A stretch of 64,000 nt of DNA from Lentinus brumalis. Lineage: Eukaryota; Basidiomycota; Agaricomycetes; Polyporales; Polyporaceae. Shown here in pieces: positions 11,710 to 24,110 of the stretch. Below the pieces are notes generated by a model. That model was not told the origin of the DNA. It ran no database searches and worked only from the letters and a program-made list of their open reading frames with translations. Made by a program: the position numbers and the translations under genes. Numbering within the stretch: the first letter of the stretch is position 1; every line of letters starts with the position of its first letter. The stretch lies in contig MARA01000022.1 of assembly GCA_001792895.1 (NCBI GenBank), forward strand, positions 372,001 through 436,000, written 5' to 3'.

Positions 11710-13579
11710 ATGCTATCTTCTGCTCTTCGTACGCTTGCCCCGCTTCCTCGTCTGGGCATCGTCTCCAGAACTGCAGCGCGACCTACGCCTTCCACGCGCT
11801 CGCTCGCGCCGGGTATCCATATCTTCGTTAACGAACGCACTTTCAAGAGGAGAGCGATGTCTACCGCCGCCACGAAAGACGTCACCGCGGACTCGTCAGC
11901 GGGCCCGCCGAAGGAGCAGGAGATGCCGCAGTTCAACTTCCCTGTGTCCCCTGTGCCGGAGAACCCGCTTGGAGAGGGGCGGTATATCAGGACAGCGGCC
12001 GCGCTGATGATTGGGTACGTCTTCCCCCGTCTTTGGTGTGCGTGCTCTGCCTGGAGACACCCTTGCGGTGCGCGTGAAGTGACTTCAGGACTCGGAAGTC
12101 GGAGCTAGAAGGAGCGCGAGCAATCACCCCCGCCTCACCAGGCGCAGCGCTGCCCTGCGCTTTGGCATACTCCACTTCATGTGTGACTTTGAATGTACGA
12201 GAATGTGGTAGTGGAACTTCACGACCTCCACTACAGTACGAGTATGCTCGGCGGCATACCACTGCAGCGAGAAGGACTGGCGGCGAGGTGACTGCGCCCA
12301 AGGCATGATGATTGGGTACTGGAGAGTGCGTTGTGCATATACACAACTACGCCGCGTGCGAGTAATGTGTGTGCACCAGGGCCGAGGACGTTGCAAGAAG
12401 CTTGAAGTTTCGGTCGTGTGACGTACGTAGCCCGCCTCCTCTGCTGTTTCACGACCGGGGCAATCATTTCAGCACAAAGTCACACCGACTGTCTCAGCCA
12501 TCCTGACGTGACTTTGCACACAGAGACGAGATACTGAACGGCAAGACTCTCGACCGGAACTCGAACTACTTCGCGCGATTCTGTTTCGAGAACGGGATCG
12601 AGCTGTGAGTGTAACTGCTTCGTTTGGGCAGTTGAGGTGTCGGCGCGCTGAACATGTCGTCAGGAAGCGCATAGAGGTCATCCCTGACGAAGAGGACGAC
12701 ATGTGCGTATGACAGAGTCGTCCGAGAGCTGGATGTATGCGCTGACCCGCGTGTTCAGCGTCGAAGCGGCGCGCCGGCTCGTCAAGAACTACGATTTCGT
12801 CATCACCTCGGGTGGAATAGGACCTACGCATGACGGTACCAGCTGTTCTCTCGTCCGCGCATGCCTACGCACACATACCGATTGGATCCCTTTGCAGATA
12901 TCACGTACCAGTCGCTCGCGAAGGCCTTCGACCAGCCGCTCGAGTACCACGCAGAGACCCTCCGGCGGATGAACGAGATGATCAAGTACCGGACGGACAT
13001 CGCGAACCAGACCGACGAGCAGCGCAAAGCCCGGGAGCGGATGGCGCTCTTCCCGGCGCGTGCGGAGGTGCTCTACATAGCGCCTGATGTCTGGGTGGTG
13101 AGTCCAGTCATGCATTCTGGGCACGTTTGGTTGTGAACGTGCGTGCGACAGCCCGTAGTGCGGCTGGAAGGCAAGCTGTGCGTGTTCCCCGGCATCCCGA
13201 AGCTCTTCCAGCGTATGCTCGACGGGCTCGCGGCGTACCTCCCCCTCCCTCCCGCAAGCGAACGGCCGTTCCGGCAACAGATTTTCACCTCGTAAGCAGC
13301 GATGCGTAGTCTCAATCCGTTGCGTGCCCTCACATTATACTGTCGATGTACAGGCTGCCCGAGTCCTCCATCGCGCCGTTCCTCACCAACCTGCAGGCCC
13401 GTACAAAGTCCGCGGGTGTGCGCGTCGGATCGTACCCGCTGCTCTCCAAGGGCGTATATGTCTCCCTCATAGGGCGCGACGTTGCGACTGTCAAGGAGAT
13501 CGCGGAGGAGGTCGCGAAGGAGCTGCAGGGGCGGCTGGTGAGCGAGGAGGAGGCGCGGAAGGAGAAGGCTGCGCTATAG
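11710..13579 (+). CDS. Molybdopterin-binding (CinA/MoaB-like) domain protein, copy 2
   Basis: The exons are 11710-12014, 12524-12604, 12664-12702, 12759-12835, 12898-13097, 13152-13291 and 13354-13579. Each has exactly the length of its counterpart at 3045-4771, giving 355 residues. I count five amino-acid differences from copy 1, four of them in the N-terminal leader region and one (N to D, …AKAFDQP) near the core. The [10 protein letters not shown] signature is unchanged. Intron 1 is 509 nt against 367 nt in copy 1 and shares only its ends. The other introns have similar lengths. Both copies look intact, so either could be expressed. The conserved leader begins at about 11637. Confidence 0.9.
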
Positions 13580-13722
13580 CTCGCTGTATGAGTACGTGTT
13601 CCTTCGATACATAAGGTAGTTGTTACTTGGACATATGGAGGTTCTGACAGGGGTAATCCTGCTTTGAGCGGAGTCCGAAAAGCACTGGGTGGTTAACCCT
13701 TCTTTACCCCTCTTATTACTAC

Positions 13723-14951
13723 ATGTCTACCATGGATACAGGTTCAGAGATCCAGTCTGCTCTCACATCTCTACCTCTCATCATACTTAACAAGGTCCGA
13801 CAAGTGGCCGCGGCCAACGCTGGTGAGCCTCGTTGCTTATGTTCCTGATTATCTGCTGACTGCCCTCGTGAAGTCGCCGAGAACTGGGTCTGGCCAGCCG
13901 ACAGACGCGAACAATGGAGGCCTCCCCAGCTTGCGTGGAATTCGTTCGCGGAGAGGTGGCGCGAGGCCTCTGACGAGATGCTCTTGAACACCCACGATGC
14001 CCATGGCTCCCGAGTACTGGCCTTCTGCGACCCTGTCGAAGGTGGCGAACACATCAATGCTCCGATGAACGAGATCCTTGTCCGCGACTGTTTCCTGGAG
14101 GGTGTCAGGTTACTGTGGTGCAACGCTGTTTGTGATCACGAGGGCGGTGTGGTAGTGGCAGGTCCGGAGGGCATCGGTGCGTACCTCTAGCCGTCTCAAC
14201 CGCTGGCTAGGAATCTTACAAGCGTGACCCCAGGCAAGACTGTCTTCATCTGGTTTTTCCTCGTCTGCCTCTTGCAGATGAAGCAGCCGATCTTGTTCAA
14301 GCCGTATAACGATGGACCTGTCTTCCTCTTTCATCCCGACGGCTCGGTTCACACTGCATCCACAGCTAGAGGTTGCCTTCCCGTTGCTGTGAAGTCGAGA
14401 TCTGAAGACGACTTGTTCATATGGTTGGTTTGCGACGCCGGACCGAATCCCGTAGAGGGTATGACCGGCAGGCGAGTGTTCCCTGTTCGGGTGCTACCCA
14501 CAAGTTCAAACCAATTGCCGACCTGGAACTTGCCGCTGTGGGAATCGGAAGAGCTCATATGCGGGTTCGTATGGTCCTACGTGTCGAGATACCGTACCCT
14601 GATCTCCCATCTGCGTCTGTTCATAGGGCACGGTTTGACAGAGTCTTCCCGTGGTTACAGGCAGATCTCGCGCCAGTCATCTCTACGTGGTGTCAGAAAC
14701 CGCCGCCCGATTACCAGGAATTCGAGGACCGGTATCCTGGGCTCCTCAGCCTTCTTCAAAACCATGCGAACGGAGGTCCTCAGTCCGTTGACGAGGCGCA
14801 CAAAACCATCTTGGGTGTCCTCATCGAAGAATGTGGGCAAATCCCCCGAGACGTCTACCGCGGTATGCGCAATTACACCGGGGTGTTGAGGGAACGCGAG
14901 TGGAGCGCTCGCATCGAGCACGAGAGGCTTCGGAACGCCGTGCCCCATTAA
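13723..14951 (+). CDS. P-loop protein, RHS/Crinkler-like NTPase family (probable)
   Basis: Four exons (13723-13822, 13874-14176, 14234-14564, 14627-14951) give 352 residues. Exons 2 and 3 join to create a Walker A motif, GPEGIGKT, followed by a hydrophobic helix (FIWFFLVCLL) and a strand-rich region. This 'G(x)PGIGK + FxxFxL' context is seen in fungal retrotransposon-hot-spot/Crinkler-like NTPases. A later WESEELI segment matches the usual 'WTxEEL' helix of that group. No clear Walker B could be fixed by eye. The function is not known. The family is often found in expanded, fast-evolving clusters, and here a degenerate second copy follows at about 15.64 kb. Confidence 0.6.
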
Positions 14952-15639
14952 GTCCTTGCTTGCGTTATGATGGGCAGGCTAACCAATGGCGAGCTCGTCC
15001 GAGCCCAACACGCGGGCCCCGTTGCTCTCATCGCGATGGTTCTTATGTCCTCATCTCTCTGTAGGTCTGATCGATACGCGTGGATTTTGCCTGTTAGCCA
15101 ATGGCCGTAACAGTACTGTATGCGTATGCACCAGAGGTTCGATTTGCGAAGATAGCTACTATGAGATGTTCCGTTGTATCTCGAGTCGATTACTTACCTC
15201 CGTTTCAGCGGAAAGTTTTCGCGAAGGGACCTGCGCGTACTGTATAGTATATGCAATGTCTTCTTCTCACCACTGAGCGTTGGCACGGTTGCAAATAGAC
15301 TGATATGCATTCAGCTTACAAAGCTCTCCTTCTTGCACGCGCCGGCGGTCGCGACGAAGCTCTGGAAAGGACGGCTATTGAGGGGACTCGGAGACGTGAA
15401 GTTAAGGCTTCATCATGATGCATACTTATGTGATGACTTGTACAGTACTTATGCATGTCTCTGCAGTCACGGCGTGCCTTCCTCCCAAATCACTGCGGCA
15501 GCATGGTATGTATGGCTGTACGCGTGGACCGCAGGCGAAGTTACTCATGAGGCGTCCGTGGTGCACCTTCGTTGCATGGATCCGAACCAATTCCTGTATG
15601 AAGTCCGAGATTCTGAGATGATAGGATTATATAGACTCG
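14952..15639. other. Intergenic stretch between P-loop gene and its broken copy
   Basis: No gene or repeat seen. A 175-codon open frame (15174-15701) is low-complexity in meaning and matches nothing recognisable. Confidence 0.4.
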
Positions 15640-16554
15640 AACTTCTAGGACATTGTGGCGCAACGCTGCTGTTGATCACGACTCGGAGGGCGGTGTGGTA
15701 GATGGCATCGGTACGTACCTTTTTCCCGCAATGCCTCGCTAGGCTTTGACTGACACAAGCGTGCCACTAGGCAAGACTGTCTGCCATCTGGTTCTTCCTT
15801 GTCTGCCTCTTGCAGATGAAGCAGCCGGTCCTGTTCAAGCACTATCGCGACGGACCTGTCGTCCTCTTCCCTCCCGACCGCTCGGTCTATAACGCACCCA
15901 CGGCTAGCGGGTGCCTTCCCATTCCCGCGAAGTCGGGCTCTGAGGACGACATGTTCGTGTGGTCACTTTGCACTGATGCGATCATCCACGTAAATGGCAG
16001 GCGACTGTTCCCGGTTCAGGCTCTAACTTGCAACTCCGACCGGCCCCTACCTTGATGCGGGCCACGATATGGGCATACCGTGCCGACCGAATTGCCGCCG
16101 TGGACACGGAATAAGCTCGCATGCGGGTACGATTTCCTCCCCTCTATCGATATGACTCACCATGATGTCTCATCTGCGCCTTGTGCAGGTTACGATTCCT
16201 CGGGTGGTTCCGCATATTAAATTCAGGCAGAGCTCGAGATGGCCGTCCGTACGTGGAACCAGCGACCTCAACCCGGATTAGAGGACTCCGAGTTGTACCC
16301 AGGGACGCTTGATCTCCTTCGCACATGCTATACCGACGGTGCCCATGCGTCCATCGATGAGGCGTGCAATACCCTCCTGAATGCCCTCAAGGCGCAATTT
16401 GGGTACGTCCCCCGCGACGTCACGCCCCAAATCCGTTGTCGACGGCCGCGACGGTGCTCTGGTCTGGTCATTGAGGGGAGGCCTGGGGAGGCAAGGTTAC
16501 ACCATGACGAACCCCATCTCTGCAGTTTCAAACTCGCACGGCACTCCCGGTAGC
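15640..16554 (+). pseudogene. Degenerate copy of the P-loop gene, Walker A lost
   Basis: This stretch parallels exons 2-4 of the gene at 13723-14951. The parallel begins at 'cattgtggcgcaacgctg' and continues through MKQPVLFKHYRDGPVVLF (15813-15870) to a DEACNTLLNALKAQFGYVPRD segment near 16350-16420. In copy 1 the exon 2 end encodes GPEGI. Here the bases that would supply it are deleted and a stop-containing 'gtagatggcatcg' remains. Frames also break between the matching blocks. It is best read as a non-functional tandem duplicate. Confidence 0.7.
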
Positions 16555-16762
16555 ATGTACTTCTGAATCATTCTACCATCAGTCCGGAAAAGTGGAACAA
16601 GCCAGGTATAGCAATCACCCAGTGATACTCGACACTCTGACATAATCCCTGGTCACATCGTTGCGCATACGATGCGCCTTATCGCACATACCAACTGGTC
16701 CTATGAAATAGTCAGTCACTAGTACTGGCACGCTGCAGTCGTACTCTACTAGAACGATCCAC

Positions 16763-18568
16763 TCACTCGTCGACGAGTATGTTCTTGTCCCTGTGCGCCT
16801 CGCGAATTTCCTCGACGATGCGGGACCACTGCTCACAGGCATTATTCCGGGCCTTCTCTTCTTCAGGAGAGTCTCGGTTGTCAGCCACCCGCAAGGCGAC
16901 ACGGAACCGTTCGAGGTTCGGGAAGGTGGAATGGAGGAACGCGCTGACAGCGCTGGCCTCAACTCTGTCGTTCACGGGTGTAGTGAAGAGGTCGAGAATC
17001 CGCGTGGAGTCGTTGGAGGACGGCACGACTGGCGGTGGCCCTACGTTGGTGTCTCTGTTCTCCCTCGGCAATGCGGAGCGAACCGCAAGTCTGAGTGTGG
17101 ACAGATGCGGGCAGCGCTCAGCAAGGGCCAGGAGGCCGCTGAAAGTAGGAAGCTCGTCGGATCCCTGTGCAATTTTGAACGGGAAGCATGGCCGTGGTAC
17201 GAGGCTGAGGTGCTCGAGTTGCGGAAGACTGCTCGCGAGCTTTACGAGGAAGGCATCGCTGACCTGGATGACGGCTTCAATTTCGAATTCGATCGTGCGC
17301 AGGGAGGGGAATTGACAAAGCAAATGGAGGTATTCGGAGCCATCTGCGATAGACCGTAGATACCGTCCCCGTGCTGGTCCAAATCCATGGTCGATCAGAA
17401 GGTCCTTGAGACTGAGTTCATCGCCTAAGAAAGCAGCTTTCATATGCTGAAGTCGAAGCGCCCCTGTAGTCGATAAGATGGAGAGAAACTGGTGTATACT
17501 CCTTGCCCCTTCACGCTCGTTCTCGTAGATGTGGATCATCCTGAGTGTCAGGCTTTGCAGTGATGCCGTGTTGATGGACGACAGGAAGTGGCTCGAAATG
17601 TGGGCAGCTCCGAGGCCAGTCAGGAACAACCTGCGCAGAGAAGAGAAACGCATCGTGGTGGGCGGAACGCTGACATTGGGAAAGGCATAGTGACTGTCCA
17701 TGCATAGTTCTTCGAGCGTAGGCAACGACGCAAGATGAGACATGGTTGGGTGTTCGGCGAGAAGCTCGTCTTGGATCCACACGTTTCTGAGCGAGTGCAT
17801 CCCGCCGATTGAGTGGGCAATCAGCCCTCTGACTGTTTCGTCGTTCTCGCCGAAATATGAGTCCGTGAAATATCGGCCTGCGAAGTCCTGAATCTGTGCG
17901 ACGAGTATGAGAGCTCAGGGAAGCCGGAACGGGTGAGTAGATACAGACCTCATCTCCGAACGTATCCAGAGGGAATCGGACTGTCAAGAGTTGTGGAAGG
18001 AGGAGAAGGCGCATATATGCCGGATGCGACCAATGGTACTGGAAGATAACATCCGTGAGATTCGGGAAGGGGCCCCCGAATCTTCTCTGGAGGTACTGTT
18101 CCAACGGCTGCAATACCGACGGACCATCGAGTCGGCACCTGACAGCGCTGGGATAGGGCAACCGTCTCCCTATTGACCGGATGCGTGTGACAAACTTGTC
18201 TAAGCGGTCCCATGTCGCCTCCGTCGCGTTGCTGGTCAGACACTGCAAAGGTTACGTCATGGATACAATGTTACTTTGCAAGCCGAAAGTCGAAGCTGGC
18301 TCACCAAGGTGCTCTCGGAGGCTCTGTAGTTGCGTGCTTTCTTAGGGAGGAGGTAGCGTACCAGAACCGAGATGTCTGGTATTTCGCGCCACAATACATC
18401 CTGCGCAACGCCCCGGAACGTCTTGCATGTGCGCGCGAGGGCGGCGAGAGTCGTGAGGGCACTCTTCTTTCGACATTTGATGGTAGGAAGCCCCTCGACG
18501 TAGTCGTGGCCATCCACGTACTCGAAGATGATCTCGAGAATTTCGTCGATGGTCAAACACAGATACAT
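16763..18568 (-). CDS. F-box protein with leucine-rich-repeat-like C-terminus
   Basis: Three exons (18568-18305, 18242-17949, 17893-16763) join in phase to give 562 residues. The N-terminus, MYLCLTIDEILEIIFEYVDG, then LAALARTCKTFRGVAQDVLW, is the F-box layout common in Agaricomycetes. The rest has irregular leucine-rich segments (LRRLFLTGLG, LQSLTLRMI, LEHLSLVPR, LSTLRLAVR, LERFRVALR). The protein would act as a substrate adaptor of an SCF ubiquitin ligase; the target is unknown. The first ATG is preceded by a possible acceptor (cttcag), so a short upstream exon cannot be excluded. Confidence 0.82.
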
Positions 18569-18913
18569 CTGAAGCTTGAAGGGGTCAGTATCATCGGTGT
18601 TTGCACAATGAAGTTATGCTTACGATGAACGCGAAAGGGTTACTTACGTAGGTTGTGGTTGATCAGAAAGCGGCAGTGCCGGCGATTGGCCGTAACCACG
18701 AGCGAATCGATCCAGTTCAATTATGGGATACAGCTATGCACACCGCTCTAGCTTCCCGATCCTTTCACATTCGCCGCAAACCGCCAGGAGCCAAGGTGCA
18801 TGCATGAGATGACATGCAGATAAATATGTACATGTGGGTGTGAACGCTTTGAGCCTGCTGGCAAGCGATGGCAAGTAGTGGCAAGTACTTATCCGCCGCC
18901 CATGTCAACGAAT

Positions 18914-20888
18914 CTACGCTTCGCCATGATGGTCAGAGCTCTCCTCCAGTACTGCCACGTCGGCCAATCTCTCCTCCTTCATCTCGATCCAGTCTTCAGC
19001 GGTCCTGCGTGACCCTCCGCTGGCAGTCGGGTGTTCGAAGCGCATGGTAGTCTTCAGCGATTCGGACCTCGCGTCACGATCGCCACCGATGAAGCCGCGT
19101 AGATTGAGCAGCAAACGCGAGGACTGCATAACGAAGGTGAGTCGTGAGCGCATATCGCGAGCCAAAAACAAGGCAGCACCAACAGCGACAGATGCGACAG
19201 CTATGGTCCATGCAATCCCCATGCCCTCGAGTGCTCTGCCTTCCATGCGGATTGATAGGGCCATGTTCAGCGCGTTCACGACTTGAGCCAGGAGATGAGG
19301 TCAATATGAGGCTGACCCAGGGTACCATACTCACAGAATATCCTGCGGGGGCGCCGAATGACGGTCAGTATAGTCGGCGCCTTGTTGGAGTGCAGGTACT
19401 AGCGTGTTGAGGACGTACATTGCGAAATATACGATGCCATCCCGAAGCAAAAGATAGAGCAACGGGCTGAAGTGACGAAGCTCGAACCACTTCGCTAGCG
19501 GATTGCCTTTCACATTCGAGAGTTCCAGCCTGAAGCTCTCGCTCGTGAAGAATCTGTACAGCATGAGAATGAAGAAGACCGCTGCAAGATAACTCATGAG
19601 GACCATGATAGGATGCACCCGGCGGTATCACTCACTGGCAACGCTGCAATTCACAATCCTGCGACGCGGATGAGAGTGGTCAAGGACAACCGCCACTGTG
19701 GACGTACCATGCGCCGAGGGTATTCCTGAGGGGCACCTTTGCCAGTGTGTAACATCCTGGAAGAGCCCGAGGGAACGAAGGCGGCCGAGGCATGACCGAG
19801 ATCGTCCGCGCCTCGATCGTACCGACAGTGATCGACGACTACTAGAAGATCAGAGGCATGGACCTCCTCGGGTATGTGTTATGTGTATGAACTGACCGTT
19901 AGTTCCGCTGAGCCGGTCGTGTCAGAATATTAGCGGCGTGAAGAATCGATACACTCACCAAGGAAGCAAAACGCAATTAGGACGAGGACTGCCGGATGTC
20001 GGATAAGATGTCAGCTAGTTGACCACCACCCGAGTCTGTCTGTAATCATCAATGGGCCGAACCTTTCTTGTTTCTCTCGTACGAAGCCCACAACCGGAGC
20101 ACAAACATCCCTTCACCGAAGAGGACTGCGACAGCGGTGGTTGCGCCACTGAACAAGCCAGTCAGTTGATGCTAGGACGGAGCGGAAGTGAGACTCACAA
20201 TGCTTCATACCATGGCCAATGACGACAGCTGCGTGGCGGCTGAGAGGGTGTAAGAAAGGACGCAGCGGAGTGGCTTACATCTGCGCAATCAAACTGCATC
20301 AATAGTCGCATCACTGATGAAGCGAGGGAAGAAGTACCGTGAAAGGAGGAGAAGGGCTCGAGTTGACTGGGTAGCATGTCATCCATGTTGTTGCTTTCTG
20401 AGGGACAGATGAAGCAGCGCACCGAGGAAGTATAGCCTGATTAACTCAGGTGAGCACACGCGCCGGTAAGGTGAGCATTTGGTACGCACAGAGAGGCTGC
20501 TAAGCCATAGTACCTCACCGCGAAGTACATCACTTTTGGAAGCGACCACTTCGCTCTGCTCGAACGTGAACGACTGTCATCGAATCCAATAGGATGAGGA
20601 TACCTACTTCCACACCAGTTCGACCTAAGGCGGGCATGACTGAGCGCAGCTTTGGATGGCATGCACAACTTGTAACTCACCTCCTCAGCAAACGTGAGGC
20701 ATATGTCATAGGCGATCCAAGTGGAGGCAGCACCTGTAGACGGCGGTCAGTCTTCCATCTAACTCTGGCTACTGAGTAGCCTCACCAGCAGCCAAGTTCA
20801 CGGCGAAGGTGTCCCCAACGGCCTGATAGAAAAATTGAAGCGCATCTGCAATCGAGAGCCCTGGGGGTAGCAAGTCGGTCAGCGACAT
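18914..20888 (-). CDS. Multi-spanning membrane protein, DUF6533 family
   Basis: The start at 20888 opens exon 1 (20888-20786), followed by 20733-20681, 20624-20608 and one from 20573. Together they read TWIAYDICLTFAEEVELVW…WSLPKVMYFAVRYYGL. This is the N-terminal DUF6533 domain found on many basidiomycete seven-helix-like membrane proteins. Further exons carry hydrophobic segments: HPIMVLMSYLAAVFFILML near 19.6 kb, a YLLLRDGIVYFAMYVLN segment near 19.45 kb, and GIAWTIAVASVAVGAALFL near 19.2 kb. 'RDGIVYF' before a helix is typical of the family's last helices. The C-terminal tail is polar and ends at 18914. Function unknown; a receptor-like role is often proposed. I did not fix all middle exons (about 19.7-20.5 kb). 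Confidence 0.75.
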
Positions 20889-21604
20889 CGTGGTGCAGCA
20901 CGGACGACGCAGCATTGCCACGTACCCTTATACAAGAGCCGTCGCCCGGATTCAGCAGTGATCCATGTACATGAAGAGTTACTCGAGGCTTGACACATGT
21001 CCGTCGTTCTCGGGGTAGGCACACCTCCGCATACGCTCAAAGGTTCCCCCGCAGTACTGGCGGCTGAATGGCAAGCTCTCAAGAACACCCGGGCGTGGGA
21101 GTACTCGGAGAGCCATAACCTCCATAAGGTAGAAGGAACGACGATCCTGTGATCGTCTGTATCTATCTGAGCCCATGACATTACAATTTGTTGACTCACT
21201 GTACAGCGACCGTAACAAACTGGCTGGGTTTCAAGCCAGCGGACACCGGCGGATGACGACCAATGTTCAGGATTGCTGGTCGGCCGGTGCCCCCTAGGGG
21301 CTGCCCCAATTGACGTCGGCGAGACAGCTTGGGTCGATACGATATCGAGTTGAGCTATGGAAATTCTGGCGAGTGACGAGAGGAGGTATGCAGAGGACAT
21401 TGCGCACTTGCCGGCGGGGGTCCTCGTCGTCGGGGCCAACGTTGACGCGGACGTGGATGAGGGGCCGGGACGATCGGCGAAGCCGCAAAGGTGAGCGCTT
21501 GCATTCGCGGGCCTCTCACATTGCACTGAAGACTTACCGGCTGGCGCAGGTAGCAGCTCGTGCCTCTGCTCGGCCGACGAGGTCCAGTAGCTTGCTTTCC
21601 TTGT

Positions 21605-21755
21605 CGGCTGGTTGCGCCCCATAGCTTGGCCTTCTTGTCGGCTGGTCGCGTCCCATAGCTTGACTTCCTTGTCGGCTGGTCGCGCTCCATAGCCTGCTTT
21701 CCTTACCGGCTGGTCGCGTCCTGTATCTTGCGTTGCTTGTCGGCCGGTTGTCTCG
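21605..21755 (-). repeat. 34-bp minisatellite, left arm
   Basis: Read on the minus strand, a unit beginning ACCAGCCGACAAGG and ending AAGCTATGGGACGCG repeats about four to five times with scattered substitutions. The same unit forms the array at 24430-24660 on the plus strand. Confidence 0.8.
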
Positions 21756-21849
21756 TATGTGTGCTTGTCTTGACATTGACTCCCGCAGGCGGCAGGGTAC
21801 TACAGAGCAGTGGCGACAAAGTCTGACACTGTTCGTCAGCATAAGGTTG

Positions 21850-22370
21850 CGACCTCGGCGAGCTATCAACTTGACGTGACTTAGGCTCGCCGCGAGCGAT
21901 TTCTTGTTGGTATGTATGAAACAATATGGGGTGCGTCAGACGTCCCTATCGCTCATCGAACCTGCGGGACTCATTGCAGAGGAATTCGCGGGATAGTCGC
22001 CGAGCTTCAAAGTCCTGACCTTCGCCGAGGGCGTACAACACAGTATCGCCAAGGATGGATAATGTTGCCCGGGTGAGTGCCTACAACGCTTGCCATCGGC
22101 GAGGTGCTCATGAGACTCGCCGAGGTGCCACGGTAGATTTTTCAAACTAGGCGAGGTTATGACGAGTTCGCCGCGCAGCTACTGTGCTGAACTCGCCGTG
22201 GTGGCTAATGAGCCCTCGCTATCGCCGAGAAGCTACCGAGCCTTGTCGGGTGCTGCTGAGTCTCGCCGAAGACGCCTCGCCGAGAGCCGCTTTGAGGCAT
22301 CGCCGATGTGTGCTTCGTGGGGCCGGGAGCCACGCCGACATGCTAAAGTTGTGCCGTCGCCGAACAACCG
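21850..22370. repeat. Array of degenerate TCGCCGA-like motifs, left zone
   Basis: Around fifteen copies of TCGCCG[AT] or its complement occur in about 500 bp (for example near 21995, 22023, 22096, 22115, 22170, 22194, 22224, 22263, 22276). They sit at irregular 15-50 bp steps with unrelated spacer sequence. This is far denser than expected by chance. No coding frame explains it. Confidence 0.6.
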
Positions 22371-23540
22371 CACCGCGTCAGTGGCAGTCTGGTGCGTACT
22401 ACCCTAGCAATGGTCACCTCGGGAACATCATATGTATAATACATCATCTGACCCTGCAAGCAAAGAGGCTGCCCATCATGAGCGTTCCCACCCAAATATG
22501 TTCGTGAACCATGCGAGGGTAGAAGGCACGGGAGCTTGTCAAGTACAGTTCCCTACTATGTACTATCGTGCACGACTATGTAGTCGTGCGAGCTCTGAAA
22601 TGCATCAACGGTGAGCCCAAGGGCTATCCGTACTATGAGCATTCAGCGGACCGTGCCTGCGAGGTCGTTGCCAGTTGCTAGTGTAGTAGACTCAGTTCAA
22701 GGCGTGGTATTCGCCTGCCCTGGCCCGTCTCGTTCAGATGATGTATATACTGCTTAATTCAACGATCCTTACGAGACATGATCTGCGGCCCGCCGCTTCG
22801 AGTCCACTCTGATATCCTAGTATGCAGCAACTACCTCTCGGTGTCTGCTCATTGACTGGTATACTTACTGTGGCAGCCTCATGGCCATTGTCGACCATGG
22901 CGAACACGACAACATGCGGCCGTGGAACATGACCGCACGAAGTCCCGGGATTTTCACTCCTCCGGCCTATACTGTCTTCAGCACTCTGCAGGTGGACTGT
23001 GGGACGCCTTTGTTGCAATATTGCGATTGTGCTCATGACGCCGTCCGCATTCTCTCAATTTTCAGCAGTCACCTGGGGACGACGTCGACGAGGGGACGAG
23101 CTTTTCAGAACTGTCTTCTAGTTGAGACGACAGTCTCTTCTGCAAGCATAGAGCGTCCCCTCCATCTCCTGCAGACATATACGCTTAACGGTCGTCAAGT
23201 AATTTGCATTCAACCATCAGAGTCTTCAATGCCGCTGGGAACAGGTACGCTGCATGGCATACATCGCTACATCTTGCTGAAACTTCACGACAAATTCTAG
23301 GACAAGCCACCTAAGACCTTCTGTCTTGCCACATCGGTGGGTCTTCTGATCCTCTAAGCTCTTGGTTTCCCAATGTAAGAACAAGTTTAATCCTTACAGC
23401 CTGCTTCGGACTTTCTCGCCTTCCCTAGGGATCATGAGTACCCAGATACTGGGTACGCGTTAGCATTGTGGTTAACGGTTCTCGTGTAGCGGCAATCACC
23501 GCGGCAAGCAGTAAGTACTCTACACATCATGCTAATGTTT
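22371..23540. other. Centre of the inverted-arm element, no supported gene
   Basis: The longest frame (22881-23300, plus, 139 codons) has no recognisable motif. A tRNA-like A box occurs near 23460 but no B box or cloverleaf follows. I see nothing else. Confidence 0.4.
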
Positions 23541-23544
23541 CGCA

Positions 23545-24110
23545 CAGGAATGTGTGCCTTCGCCGAGAGCCTCACTCATACCCGCTGCCATAGGCTCGCC
23601 GAGAACTACAATGCATGATTACCCGCGGTTCCTCGCCGAAATATTCATCGAAATTCGAGGCAACCGATCTGGCGTCGGAGCAAGCGGCATATGCACAGCT
23701 GGCGGATTAAATGAGAGTACACTTGCCGGAAAGACCGTCAGTCTCGGTGTTTCACCCGCGGTGCTTACTGCTAAGTAATGCTTAGTCGACGCAGAGAACC
23801 TCGCCGAACCTACTCCCGTTTAGTCTGCCACGTTCGCATCCATGTTCCAACTCCTACGCCGTCCGACGTCGCCGACGACCAGACCAGAAGTCCTCGTCTC
23901 CAGGTGACCCTGTCACTGTCGATGCTCCTCCAGTCCCTCGCCGATGAGGATTGACAACCATATTGAAATCCTCGAGGTTCGCCATTTGTCTCGCCGACAC
24001 CAGGCTGACCACGTCGCCGTCGCTCCTTGAGAATTCGAGATGGAAGATCATGGCGGTGAAAAATAAATGTTCGCCCAACTAGAGGGCATCTGCAAATCTC
24101 GCCGACGAAG
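23545..24110. repeat. Array of degenerate TCGCCGA-like motifs, right zone
   Basis: At least nine copies of TCGCCGA-type words (for example near 23559, 23595, 23633, 23803, 23868, 23938, 23993, 24015 and 24098) mirror the left zone within the inverted-arm structure. Confidence 0.55.

Noticed and set aside
16779..17359. Two plus-strand frames of 178 and 188 codons
   Set aside because: Antisense to the F-box/LRR exon, whose sense frame is far more protein-like.
22881..23300. 139-codon plus-strand frame in the centre of the inverted structure
   Set aside because: No motif, no splice context, and surrounded by non-coding repeats.
23455..23520. tRNA-like A box (TAGCATTGTGGTTAACG)
   Set aside because: No B box (GGTTCGA) and no cloverleaf could be drawn.
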